64,000 nt of DNA from Platerodrilus igneus (lineage: Eukaryota > Arthropoda > Insecta > Coleoptera > Lycidae): positions 655,001 to 719,000 of the forward strand of contig JARFIW010001254.1 in the NCBI GenBank assembly GCA_036346225.1, given 5' to 3'. Shown here in pieces: positions 44,641 to 55,300 of the stretch (within the stretch, counting starts at the first letter, position 1; every line of letters begins with the position of its first letter). Under the pieces are notes generated by a model. It was not told the origin of the DNA. It searched no databases and saw nothing but the letters and a program-made list of their open reading frames with translations. The position numbers and the translations under genes were made by a program.

Positions 44641-46379
44641 CAATAACCCATTTATACCAATCAATAATATCAATTCACGCAAGGTAAAATCTTGGAGAAC
44701 TTTTATTAAAAATTTACCTTTGCCTTTGTTTTTTTTGTAGGTAATAGTCTTTACAAAAAAAATGCTATTCGTGACCGATCTGCTTTATGTGTACACAGAA
44801 ACCAGTAAATTATATTAGGAGCAAACCCGATCTTGGAACAACTCTCCAATATAAACCTTTTACAAAAGGGACAGCTTTGACGCTTTAAATAAATGTTATA
44901 GTGCAAAATCTTAGCTATAAATTTGATGTTATTTTCAATTTCATAAATAAAATTAACGGACTTTATAAAACTGCAAAATTAAGTATTTGCATAACTTACT
45001 ACCACCAGATTACTATTTAGAAAGGATATAAAAATACGAAATCCTTCCAAATTAAAATGCATGCACGCATAACGCCAAATAACCATCAAATTCCGTAATG
45101 TTCATAACTGAATATTATTCATCCATTTAAATTAAAAGTTGCATTCTCCAGGTTAATCGCTCATACGATAACCAACGTGTGATACTGTACTCTTCAAACA
45201 CAACAGGCGGAAATCCTAAACATCTGTCCAGCATGAACTAAATTTATCCATAAAGATACGGCAAAATTAATAACGAGAATAAAAGCGAAGATAAGAACGA
45301 AAATAAAAACGAAAATAAGAAGCCCTAAAGGAATAAAAATTAGTTAAATGTATTTAATATGTTAACTTACGATTTGTGTTTACTTAACAACACGACTATC
45401 AGCTTTCTTTAAAAATTACAGCAAAACCAATTTGCTAAACGACCATATGCCTATTTTTATCAATCCAGACCAGATATCTGTTTAACAGTGAAAACTCATG
45501 CACCAGCCAAAATTCTATATAAATATTTTCACCGTAAATAAAGTGTACGGAGATCCACCAAAAGTGTAGGATTATAAATTGTACGGCCGCTATGCCAAAT
45601 CCATTTTTCCGTAGCACCTTGCAAAAATGGCGTATGTACTTTTAACTTACATTGTTCACGATTGAAGAAAAAGTTCTGTCGTGTTGCCGATAATGTAAAG
45701 AGTAAGGACTACAACCGGTACTACTCTTTAATTAGTAACCAATCAATTTAAATCAGTTAATAAATAATAGACAAATGCTTGACAACTTAAACTAATATAG
45801 ATTTGTACAAGAGGAAAATTTATATTCAGAGCGTTTATTAAAGATGCGCTCGACAATACAAAAATAGTAAGTGTTGAAAGCAAAGAAAATCAACACGTTA
45901 CAACAACAAGTGCAAAAAACGCATTTTCTTTGCACACAAACTCGTTTTTTCTTGTATTTAAATTCCTGAATATATATAATTATGCCTCAGCAATGAAGGC
46001 ACATAGTATAAAATAAAAAACCTAAATTAGATTAATTTCGTTTATAATAATGCAATGCAAATGTTATTTTTCAGTAAAACTTAACAAAATTTACTTTATA
46101 TGCATATATAGGTATGTAGTAATTGCTGTTTACACGATTCATGCTGCATAATGATATTCTTTAATTCTCTCAAGGTACTGCTATATATAGCTTCAAATAA
46201 ATTAAATTGCACGATGTTAATTTGTATTATGATAAAAACTGCAGAATGTTTTTTTAATACTGGTTTTTAAAAAAACCATGAGTGTGTGTAAATTATTAAA
46301 CAACATTGACAGTTTAATCTGAGACATTTTTCTGAAAAAAATTTATATGTAACCATAAAAATTGCGCTGTAATGCTAGC

Positions 46380-46890
46380 GTATTTTCTATACACACAGCA
46401 TAAATCAAAGGTCGAATAACAACATTTTTATTACTATACTGCAAGCAAACAAATTTTTTCCCGTAAACGCAGCTGAATGAAAATGATGCGAGGTTGTTGT
46501 TATTGGAAATTAAAGTTGAAAAATTATCTTGAAAAATAGCGCTGTAATGCTAGCGTATTTTCTATACTGCGAGCAAGCAAATTTTTTTCCGTAAACGCAG
46601 CTAAATGAAAATGATGCGAGGTTGTTGTTATTGGAAATTAAAATTGAAAAATCATCTTGAATAAAACGTAAATAAAGGTGATTTTTTTTAACAATTGCAT
46701 AGCATAAATCAAAGGTCGTATAAAAACATTTTTATTACTAGACTGCAAGCAAGAAAATTTTTTTCTGTTAACGCAGCTGAATGAAAATGATGCAAGGTTG
46801 TTGTTATTGGAAATTAAAATTGAAAAATCATCTTGAATAAAACGTAAATAAAGGTGATTTCTTTTTTAACAATTGCATTCAAAGCAATTC
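46380..46890 (+). repeat. Three imperfect tandem repeats before the polymerase promoter
   Basis: CGCAGCTGAATGAAAATGAT (or a one-base variant) followed by GCGAGGTTGTTGTTATTGG occurs at about 46470, 46598 and 46771. Units also share ATAAATCAAAGGTCG and GATTTT near the ends. A reversed, decayed copy lies at about 59.9-60.05 kb. Confidence 0.8.
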
Positions 46891-46960
46891 GCTATGCAAT
46901 TATTTTGATTGTATGCTAATTCTTTTACAGTTGTTTTGCTTAAGTCAGATGATATTTTTG

Positions 46961-46969
46961 TATAAATAG
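46961..46969 (+). promoter_or_regulatory. TATA box of the polymerase gene
   Basis: TATAAATAG lies 58 bp before ATG 47019. The same TATAAATAGT...AATAAA/TCTCTACA context is kept in the deletion derivatives at 42080 and 62867. Confidence 0.6.
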
Positions 46970-47018
46970 TAAATAAAGCTCTACATATATTAAGTCGTGT
47001 AGTGATTTGTATAGAATC

Positions 47019-50000
47019 ATGAATTCTAAAACTGTATCCGAGATTAGTAACGCTATTTTAAAGTTAACTGTGAAATGCATGAATCTTATCAGATCAGTTG
47101 ATGCAATAACGAAACACATGATAATTATAAAAGCAAATATAAGTATATTGAAGCTTGCTATTAGAAATAAGGTATACGAAGACAATCTTCAGGAAAATCC
47201 TAGTAGGCTGAAATCTAATTTGGCACATCTTAAAAGTTACCTTGTACGATTGAGGCACTTCAAACGCTCTTTGGAATATCGAGGTAAAGGTGTTGATGCA
47301 ACGCTTTCTAGAAGTCATATTCGAAAAAATTTGATTTGGCATGATGTACAATCATGTTTTGGAAGTCGAATAATTACGGGACTTATTACCAATTTAAGTT
47401 ATAGAGATCCTCTAGTGTTCTTAGACAAGGCGTTCGCTAGTTTTAAACGCAAGATTGTTGCTTGCTTATGAAACTCAATGTTGAAAATTAATGTAATATT
47501 GTCCGCTAACTTTGTTAAGCCTACAACTGGTGAAATAGATTTGAAGAAGTTTCCTACTGCAAATCGTCACATCGATATAAACACCAATTTTAAGCGGTGG
47601 TATAAGGAGAACGTATTGGACAAGATTTCGAAGCGATTGGAGGAATTTAGTAAAAAAGATTCAGGTTGGGCAATCCAAGAAGTTTTACACTTGAAGGTAA
47701 ATATACACAATCATGATCCGCTTAAAGGAGGGTGTTCAACGTTTGTTCCGGTTCCGGACTTTATAGCAAAAAAACGAGCTGTGGTAAATGTAATAAATAA
47801 CGACCAACATTTCATTCTTTGGGCCTTGGTTTCCGCTTTATATCCTGCTAAACAAAATAGTCAGAAAATATCTAGCTATTCACATTTTGATACAGTATTA
47901 CGCTACAATTCAATTCAGTTTCCAATCGCATTAAAAAACATTAAAAAAATTGAGAAGCTTCACAATCTCGCAATTAACCTATATTGTATAGAAAATACTA
48001 AAATACTGCCATTTTGTTTAAGTAAAAATTTTAAAAAAATAGAACCTATTAATCTGTTAGTTTTAAATAATGATTCCTTACAATATTCTCGTCCGACAAA
48101 TGCTAATGAGAATCACTTTCATTTTACTTGGATTAAGGATATGTCCAAATTATTTGCAAAACAGTTGTCTTCACATCACCATAGAATTTTTTTGTAATAG
48201 ATGTTTAAATAATTTTAGTACATCAGCATTACTTAAGCATCATTCGAATTATTGCAAAAAACAGAATACTTGCTCAATAAGATTACCTGAAGAATCCAAA
48301 AACTATCTAACATTTAAACATTACCACTATCAAGAAAAAGTATCATTTGTAGTTTATGCTGATCTCGAATGTATATTAGAACCATGCAATGAGTCGGAGG
48401 TAATATTAAACACAGTCCGTTACCAAAGGCATATACCCTTTAGTGTAGCGTACTATTTGATATGCTCGTATGATAATAAATATTCCAGATTTCAATTGTA
48501 TCGCGGAAAGGATTGTATAGAATGGTTTATTGCTCAATTGAAACTGATTTCAGAAACGACTAATAAAATTTTCTGTAACCCAAAACCTATGAATCCTTTA
48601 ACAGAAGAACAAAAATTAGCATTTAAATTTGCCCTTCACTGTCACATTTGCAATAAACCTTTTAGTATAGATGATATTAGAGTTCGCAATCACTGCCACT
48701 TTACAGGTGAATTTCGAGGAGCGGCTCATCAAGATTGCAACATCAATGATCATAATTCTTATATGATACCGGTAGTTTTTCATAACTTATCAGGCTACGA
48801 TTCGCATTTCATTATTAAAAAAATTTCGTTAGAGTTTTCAGGTTCGTTAAGCATTCTACCAATAAATAAGGAAAAATACATATCTTTTACAAAATATGTA
48901 AAAGGTATGAAAGTTAGTTTTAGATTTATCGATTCATTCAGGTTTATGGCATCTAGCATAGAAAAATTAGCTTCCTACTTAGATGATAATAAAAAATCCA
49001 TCACTAGGGAAAATTGTAACACTGATAATGAGTTTCAGTTACTTACGCATAAAGGCATATTTCCCTATGATTACATTAACTCTTGGGATAGGCTCAATGA
49101 AACCGATTTACCCTGTAAAACAGCATTCTTTAATCGTTTGCGCAATGAAGAAATCTCAGATGAAAACTACAATCATGCTAAACACGTTTGGCAAACATTT
49201 AATATAAAAACACTAGGGGACTATTCAGACCTATATTTAAAAACAGATGTACTGCTCTTGTTTGATATATTTGAAAACTTTAGAAAAACCTGCATGTTCA
49301 CGTATAGGTTAGATTCACTTCACTACTTTACGGCTCCTGGTTTAGCTCTAGACGCAATGTTAAAAACGAAGAAACTTTAAACTAGAGTTGCTTACTGATA
49401 TTGAAAAAATAATGTTTTTAGAACGGGGAATTCGTGGTGGTGTTTCTCAATGTTCGAATAGATATGCCAAAGCAAATAACAAATATATGAATGCAGATTA
49501 TGATCCGAATTTCAATTCTAAATATTTAATGTATTTTGATGTTAATAATTTATATGGGGCTGCAATGTCTGAATATCTTCCATATGGAAAATTTGAATTT
49601 TTAGATGGCACCAGTCCAGATATAGTACGTTTAGACATACTAAATATTCCCGATGATTCTGATGTAGGATATATTTTTGAATGCGAATTACACTACCCAG
49701 TATTTTTACATGAAATTCACAGTGACTTACCTTTGGCGCCTGAACATATGATACCACCAATACCTTCTAATAAATCAAACTTATAGAAATTACTTACAAC
49801 TTTATATCCAAAACTCAACTATATTATTCACTACAAGAATTTAAAAATGTATTTAAGCTACGGTTTAGAACTGAAAAGATTCATAAGGTTCTTCGGTTTA
49901 AACAAGCCCTTGGTTAAAAGAATACATTGATTTGAATACGAAATTAAGACAACAGTCAAAAACAGTTTCGATATATGCTTTTATAAAAATATGATAAATT

Positions 50001-50781
50001 CGGTTTATGGAAAAATGATGGAAAGCATACGGAAAAGGGAAGATGTGAAATTAGTGACCGAATGGGAAGGACGGTTTGGAGCTCGTAGTTACATAGCGAA
50101 GCCTAATTTTCACAGTTGCACTGTGTTAGACAAAGATCTGGTCTTAATAGGAATGAATAAATTAGAGGTTTATTTAAACAAGCCCATTTATGTAGGTTTC
50201 TCTATTCTAGATATTTCAAAAACCTATTTATATGAATTTCACTATACTATAGTTATATAAAATCGCAATTTGCTAACAAAGCAAAGCTGCTGTACACAGA
50301 TACGGATAGTTTGATATACGAGTTTAGCGTTGAAGATATTTACTCTTATATCAAACAAGATATTCATAGATTTGATACTTCCGATTGCGACCCTCATAAC
50401 AAATATCATATCCCATTATCAAATAAAAAGGTTCCTGGTATTATGAAAGATGAAAACAATGGTGATATCATGCTAGAGTTTGTAGGGCTTAGATCTAAAA
50501 TGTACACTTACAGAGTTAAAGATAGGAAAATAAAAAAGTCAAAGGGATCTTCCTTAGCAAGTATTAAGCAAATTTCTTTTGATGATTATAAGAATGCTTT
50601 GTTTTATAAACAGACTGTACAGAAACAGCAATGTTTAATTAGATCAGTCAAACATGATGTCTGTACTATTAAACAAAACAAAATTGTTCTTAATCCAAGT
50701 GATGATAAAAGAATTCTTAGTACCTCAACCACTGATACTAAACCTTGGGGGAATAACTATACACTGAGAAATGACTTGTAA
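47019..50781 (+). pseudogene. Protein-primed family B DNA polymerase, broken
   Basis: ATG at 47019 follows the TATA box by 58 bp. The N-terminal region (SYRDPLVFLDKAF, LKVNIHNHDPLKGGCS) is typical of insect Maverick polymerases and may act in priming. A Cys/His finger (CNRCLNNF) precedes the exonuclease: YADLECILEP (Exo I), HNLSGYDSHFI (Exo II) and YLKTDVLLLFDIF (Exo III). Polymerase motifs: [19 protein letters not shown] (motif A), NSVYGKMMES (motif B) and YTDTDSLIYEF (motif C, about 50293). It would replicate the element from a terminal protein. Breaks: TGA at 47469, a frame change in the T run 48187-48193, another near 49375, TAG near 49784, two or more between 49800 and 49990, and one near 50260. 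Length without breaks is about 1,250 codons. Confidence 0.92.
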
Positions 50782-50853
50782 AGCTTCAACCATTTGCAAT
50801 TTATTTTATCTCGATTAACATATAATATTTTTTAGTTATAAAACTTCAGTGTT

Positions 50854-50961
50854 ATGTTTATACCTGCACAAGTACGCCGTCTTTCGTTTTTGGATGTATT
50901 TAAAAATAGCATTCCTTTCAATCTGCCCGAGTCGAACTATATTAGTATAAATGTATTGTAG
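50854..50961 (+). CDS. Very short open frame after the polymerase
   Basis: ATG at 50854 gives 35 residues beginning MFIPAQVRRLSFLDVFKNSI. It continues in a shifted frame to about 51136 (SLFEKCITKLLFKIVN), so it may be a remnant of a longer gene. Unrecognised. It lies between the convergent polymerase and capsid genes. Confidence 0.2.
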   Translation: MFIPAQVRRLSFLDVFKNSIPFNLPESNYISINVL

Positions 50962-51204
50962 AGAAAAAATAGTAGTAGTAACCGTTCTGTTTAAAAAAAA
51001 AATCCAGTTTGTTAATAACATACCAGTTAGTTTATTTGAGAAATGTATAACAAAACTTTTATTTAAAATTGTCAATGTTTATGGCTGTTTACTAAATCAC
51101 TTAATAATTCAAACATGTAAAAATATTAATAAATAGACTGTGATTGCTAAATGATTTATTGTTTTTTCATAATTTGTAAAGGTACAGTAATAATAATAAA
51201 GTAA

Positions 51205-52290
51205 TTATAATATTCTTATGCTGTTTGAGAGTGTCAACAATTTATGACTACTAATGGTGCAATACTTCATAAATCTTCAGGATTAAAAAGTGGTTCATTT
51301 TCCTTTTCGTAGTATGATTGCTAACTGGGCATACATCTCATATAACAACGCAGTCTGTTTATTTTCGAACTTCAAATTTAAGTTATCGTACGGGAAAATT
51401 TCTGAATTTAAATAGAGTTTCATGTTGGTTAAATAGCAATGATCAAAACGACTGTAGTTGCTCATGTCTCTATTTTTTCGGTTGTTTTGAGAACCAACAA
51501 TCACAAATCTTGGTTTTTCTAATTGTGTTGTTGTTTTAATGTTTTATGTATGACGTTGCGTTTCTTGTAGAAGTTGATATTCATGCAACTCCCATCCTCT
51601 AAACGGAATATGCAAATCCTGATTTTGTGCAACGCATTCTATTAAATTAATTCGTTGAGTATCATCAACGGCTACATGCGGCATTTTCCATAAAACTTTG
51701 TTTAAAACAACTTTTATTTCTTCATCGAGTGTAGGATTAACTATAGAATTAGTATCAAAACTAGAAAGTAGTAAAACTAACTCATGGCGGAGGTTTAAAA
51801 TAATTTTTTTTAAATCTTCGTAAATCCGAGAACCATTGAAAGGTTTATTGCAACATTAAAATTCCCATTGGCATCAACTATTTGCGAATCATCCATAGGA
51901 AACCACCCAGCGTTTTGTAAATGTTTACTTTGATTGCTATTATATGAAACATATCCCTTCATTATAGACGTTAATCCAGGATTCCGAACACGATCTACAA
52001 TGACACCAACAATCTCATATCTAATTTCATCAAAAAACAGCAAAATCCCATTATTTACAAACTTTGCTGTGTGAGACGGCGTTCCATCTGTTTTAATTAA
52101 TTTGCCTTCTATGTACAGCATGCTCTTCGATGGTGAGGTGTATACATCTTGTTGTTGTATAGGGATTCGAATTTCATCATTATTGTTTAAAGATGTGTTA
52201 GCATAAGGTTGGTGAGTATGTTTTTCAATATTAACAATTGCATTGTCGAAGTAAACTTTTTCACGCACGTTCAGTATTTAACTATTTATT
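51205..52290 (-). pseudogene. Major capsid protein (double jelly-roll), broken
   Basis: The minus-strand frame 52268-51810 starts near VREKVYFDNAIV and includes SKSMLYIEGKLIKTDGT and RYEIVGVIVDRVRNPG. A shifted frame (51830-51545) has LVLLLSSFDTNS, VVLNKVLWKMPHVAVDD and HIPFRGWELHEYQLLQETQ. A third (51504-51295) has NYSRFDHCYLTNMKLYLNS and ALLYEMYAQ. A last stub matches ENEPLFNPEDL and ends near 51205. These are the conserved blocks of the insect Maverick hexon-like protein. The expected ATG is ATA at about 52286, a TAA follows four codons later, and there are at least three frame changes. An internal deletion of the C-terminal part present at 33.2-33.3 kb is also evident. A middle segment after residue 150 also seems to be missing. 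Confidence 0.82.
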
Positions 52291-52297
52291 CTACTTT

Positions 52298-52450
52298 TTA
52301 ATTAAATAAATGCAGTCCTAACGATTGTAGAAACTGCCGGTTTTGTGTTTTTAGCGGTCTTAAAACAATCAATTGGGTGTCGATTGCTTTGAAATTTCCA
52401 GCATTTATAGCAATTCTTGACATGTTGCGTGCATTATACTTAATACCCAT
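52298..52450 (-). CDS. Small basic ORF between penton and capsid genes
   Basis: ATG at 52450 overlaps the end of the penton ORF and opens 50 uninterrupted codons: MGIKYNARNMSRIAINAGNF, then PLKTQNRQFLQSLGLHLF. It is basic and ends 30 bp before the capsid start. The overlap and open frame in a decayed element suggest a real small gene, perhaps a core-like or assembly peptide, but I do not recognise it. Part of it recurs in reverse at 40.49-40.55 kb. Confidence 0.4.
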   Translation of the reverse strand: MGIKYNARNMSRIAINAGNFKAIDTQLIVLRPLKTQNRQFLQSLGLHLFN

Positions 52451-53192
52451 GGCTATTGCAGATTTTTTTTAAATGCAACCTTACAGTTAGCAGTTCTCCT
52501 CTGAAATTAACTAAATTACCATCTTGATCTAACATTTTAACTATTATTTCATTTATTATACGTGACCTGATTGGTAGATATATAATCGTAGGTGGGCACT
52601 CGACAATTTTAGAACCTGCAGGTACTTGAGGAAAAAATTCATGTATTACATGGGCTGGTTTACTATTTAAATAGGATCCACTTGCAATATTACAATCGAT
52701 TAAAACTGCATTCACTTTATAAATGTTGATCGCGTAGTCTGCTTGATGCGTGGCATATGCTAGCAATTTTCGCGGATTGAAACCGAATAGAGAACCAATT
52801 GAATCCTTTTTGGTAAAATCCACTTCTTCACTACATTTAATACTACATTTAAGTGTATTATTGTCAGCTGTAATTTCTATATACACTGGCGTCTTTCTAG
52901 CGCTTCGTGATTGTTCCATACGACCACGCCATCTTTTATCACCTAAAGCTTTTTGAAGATATTTATTAATTTCTCTAATCTCATAAGCACCTTCAGGTAT
53001 TTCTGTGAATTCTCTGTTAGATCCATAATAAAATTTATTATTTATTCCTTTATCTATGTTTGGAATTGTGTTATCAGACTCAAAATTTGTTAATTCTAAT
53101 ACGTACTCCGAATCATTATCCAAGTTTATAGGCGGATTAAAGTTGCTTGTTAAAACTGAAGTGTTTCCCGTTAGAGTAAAAGTGTACGACAT
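52440..53192 (-). CDS. Penton (minor capsid, single jelly-roll) protein, intact
   Basis: The minus strand from ATG 53192 gives 250 residues without interruption (the open frame extends upstream to 53219 but only through a GTG). It begins MSYTFTLTGNTSVLTSNF. Conserved blocks follow: PEGAYEIREINKYLQKAL, DFTKKDSIGSLFGFNPRKLL, INIYKVNAVLIDCNIASGSY, HEFFPQVPAGSKIVECPPTI and DQDGNLVNFRGELLTVRLHL. These match the minor capsid family of insect Mavericks; the fold (penton-like jelly roll at capsid vertices) comes from family knowledge. It lies in the minus-strand virion cluster between the protease and the small ORF. It is the only large virion gene in this element without a stop or frameshift. Confidence 0.85.
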   Translation of the reverse strand: MSYTFTLTGNTSVLTSNFNPPINLDNDSEYVLELTNFESDNTIPNIDKGINNKFYYGSNREFTEIPEGAYEIREINKYLQKALGDKRWRGRMEQSRSARKTPVYIEITADNNTLKCSIKCSEEVDFTKKDSIGSLFGFNPRKLLAYATHQADYAINIYKVNAVLIDCNIASGSYLNSKPAHVIHEFFPQVPAGSKIVECPPTIIYLPIRSRIINEIIVKMLDQDGNLVNFRGELLTVRLHLKKICNSHGY

Positions 53193-53211
53193 GACAACTT
53201 CATACGCAGTT

Positions 53212-53577
53212 CTATGCACTACTTAGAAATTGTAAGCATAAATGACCGCAAAACACAGTACTGTACGATTATTCTTGGTTAATGTTATAAAGAATTTTAC
53301 ATTTACCCCCGCTATTTAAATAACTTATCAACTCTGTTGGCGGTCGCAGGTTTCCGTAGCTGTCATAGTAAATAGCGCTACTACCGTACTTTTTATAAGA
53401 GGTCCAATGCGTGCCTAAACCTTCTATTCCATCTAAATTAATTATACCACATTCTTTTAAATTAACTTTCTTGGGAAGATTGTTTCTCATGAACACTCCA
53501 CGGAAATATGGTACTTCTAATTGCTTAACCAACTCTATTAATTCTACATTGCTTAGTGCTCGATTAGGTAAAATCAA
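53212..53577 (-). pseudogene. Adenain-like cysteine protease, one in-frame stop
   Basis: The minus-strand frame from about 53577 reads SNVELIELVKQLEVPYFRGV, then GLGTHWTSYKKYG (catalytic His) and SAIYYDSYG (acidic residue). After a TAA at 53266-53268 it continues in the same frame with VFCGHLCLQFL (catalytic Cys) to a stop at 53212. No ATG is present at the expected start; the frame begins with TTG at the overlap with the PLA2-like gene. The protease family matures capsid proteins in adenoviruses and Mavericks. All three catalytic positions are still encoded, separated by the single stop. Confidence 0.82.
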
Positions 53578-54412
53578 GTTGCGTTCCTTTGAGGTTTTGC
53601 AGGGGCTAAAAAAAGACCAAAACCTTTTTTATAAGGTTTGATGTACATGCCGTTTCCGACTGCAATGTCCTCCATTGCCTTGTTGTGACGTTGATTTTCC
53701 GCTAGTTGTTCCTTAGCTATTTTAGTATCTGCAACTTTTTTTGCAACAGCAGCTGCACCTCCAGTAAGAGTACCAAGGGCGCTTAGGCCTGCAAAAATTG
53801 GTATTAATGGTAGAAAACCTACTGTTTTAGGAATTGATATAATACGAGCTGATTTAATATGCTTCTTTTGTTTTGCTGTATTGGCGGCCTTAATTGCTAT
53901 GTTGATTTCATCCATAATATTAGATCCTTTAGCCCTTTTTAAAGCTGTACGTGCTTGTTTGATAATACTTTTAATACCTAGCGTACTTCTTATTTTACGT
54001 TGCTTTATCAGTTTTCTTATTTTATAGATATTTTTTGTTCTCAGTGATGCACAGGCACCCATACCAAGTTTTACTTTAGCTTTCATTGCGGTAGCTACTC
54101 CAAATGCTGCTGCTTTTTCACTTAAAAACGAGTCACCAGAATTTAGTCTTTCTATAGCTAACTGAGCTAACTTCGAATCTGCTTGATGGCGTTTAGATAG
54201 ATCCTTTTCTTTGGAGTATGCAATATCGTGCTCCTTACAAGCCTCGTCTAACTTGTTTATTCCCTTATCTCTGCCCGAGCTAACCGTTTGATTAGTTTTG
54301 TACCAGGACCGCAAAATTTGTAACCCGGAATATGCGCTTCAAATGGTAAATTGTTAATTACAGTATTTAACAGTCTGTTCCCAGTAGTTTTAGAATTATT
54401 ATATGTAATCAT
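53574..54412 (-). pseudogene. PLA2-like domain virion protein, frameshifted
   Basis: ATG at 54412 opens a frame with NLPFEAHIPGYKFCGPGTKL (calcium-loop-like part). A frame change near 54280 shifts to LDEACKEHDIAYSKEKDL, the His-Asp catalytic motif of the phospholipase A2-like domain also seen in parvovirus capsid N-termini. A basic, helix-rich region and a hydrophobic glycine-rich stretch (LPLIPIFAGLSALGTLTGGA) follow, then a tail ending at 53574. In parvoviruses the PLA2 domain helps particles leave endosomes; a similar role here is inference. The gene overlaps the protease by a few bases. Confidence 0.8.
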
Positions 54413-54606
54413 TAGCGGACAACTGTCCTCTCAAGCTGTGCAGTAAATAAATAAAATATTGTGAATTAATGATTCTTTATATACTCGCCGTTTCTTACAT
54501 ATATAATTACACTTTTTACAATCGAATTTAGTACTTGCAAACATGCGTGTTGTGAAACAATCAACACCTTTAACCATAAACAATAATGACATATTGACGT
54601 GCAATC

Positions 54607-55235
54607 CATAGCTAAAAAAAAACATAGCGTTCTTCTGCCTTCATCTATTCGATGTCTAGTTGTTGGTCCATCAAATTGCGGTAAAACCAAACCAACGTTA
54701 TGATTGGGTTGATAGAACATCCTAATGGTTTAAAGTTTGAAAACGTATATGTTTATTCTAAATCCCTTTATCAACCAAAGTTTGAATACCTTGAAAGTCT
54801 ACTGCGACCAATAAAAGGGATCTAATATTATACTTTTTCCAGTTCTGATAATATTATATCACCATCTGATGCTCGAAATAATTCTATATTTGTTTTTTAA
54901 TGATGTAGCTTGCGATAAACAAGGTATCATTAGGGAATACTTTAGTATGGGGCGTCATAAACAAGTAGACAGTTTTTACCTTTGTCAAAGTTATACTCGT
55001 ATACCTAAGCACTTACTACGTGATAATGCTAATCTTTTAGTTTTATTTAAACAAGATGATTTAAACTTAAAACACATATATGACGATCACGTCAATACTG
55101 ACGACGTATGATAAATTCCGTGAAATATGTGCTGCTTGTTGGCAAGACAAATACGGTTTCTTAGTTGTAGACAAAGATAGTGATCCAGGTCAAGGAAGGT
55201 ACCGAATAGGTTTTGATCACTTCATACATATTTAA
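54607..55235 (+). pseudogene. FtsK/HerA-type DNA packaging ATPase, broken
   Basis: Walker A is GPSNCGKT at about 54668. Other family blocks are KFENVYVYSKSLYQPKFEYL, then SIFVF and DDVAC (Walker B, split by a frame change at about 54898). Further on are HKQVDSFYLCQSYTRIPKHL, NLLVLFKQDDLNLKHIYDDH and an end FDHFIHI at 55232. The enzyme drives genome packaging into capsids. Breaks: a frame change just after Walker A (about 54690), TAA near 54823, the Walker B shift and another near 55106. No in-frame ATG was found near the start. Confidence 0.85.
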
Positions 55236-55300
55236 ACCTTGAAAGACGCAAGTTTCGTTAGTATCGAAGAATTTTTTTATTACATTAAACTTTTTACGCA

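Larger units (their letters stand above)
43881..47018. other. Non-coding part of Polinton copy 2 upstream of the polymerase
   Basis: No gene is supported. It holds a GC-richer patch (44255-44480), a (TA)n tract (44595-44635), pieces resembling the 38.7-42.1 kb repeats, three tandem repeats (46380-46890) and a TATA box before the polymerase. The frames at 44200-44517 and 45435-45617 show no family features. Confidence 0.5.
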
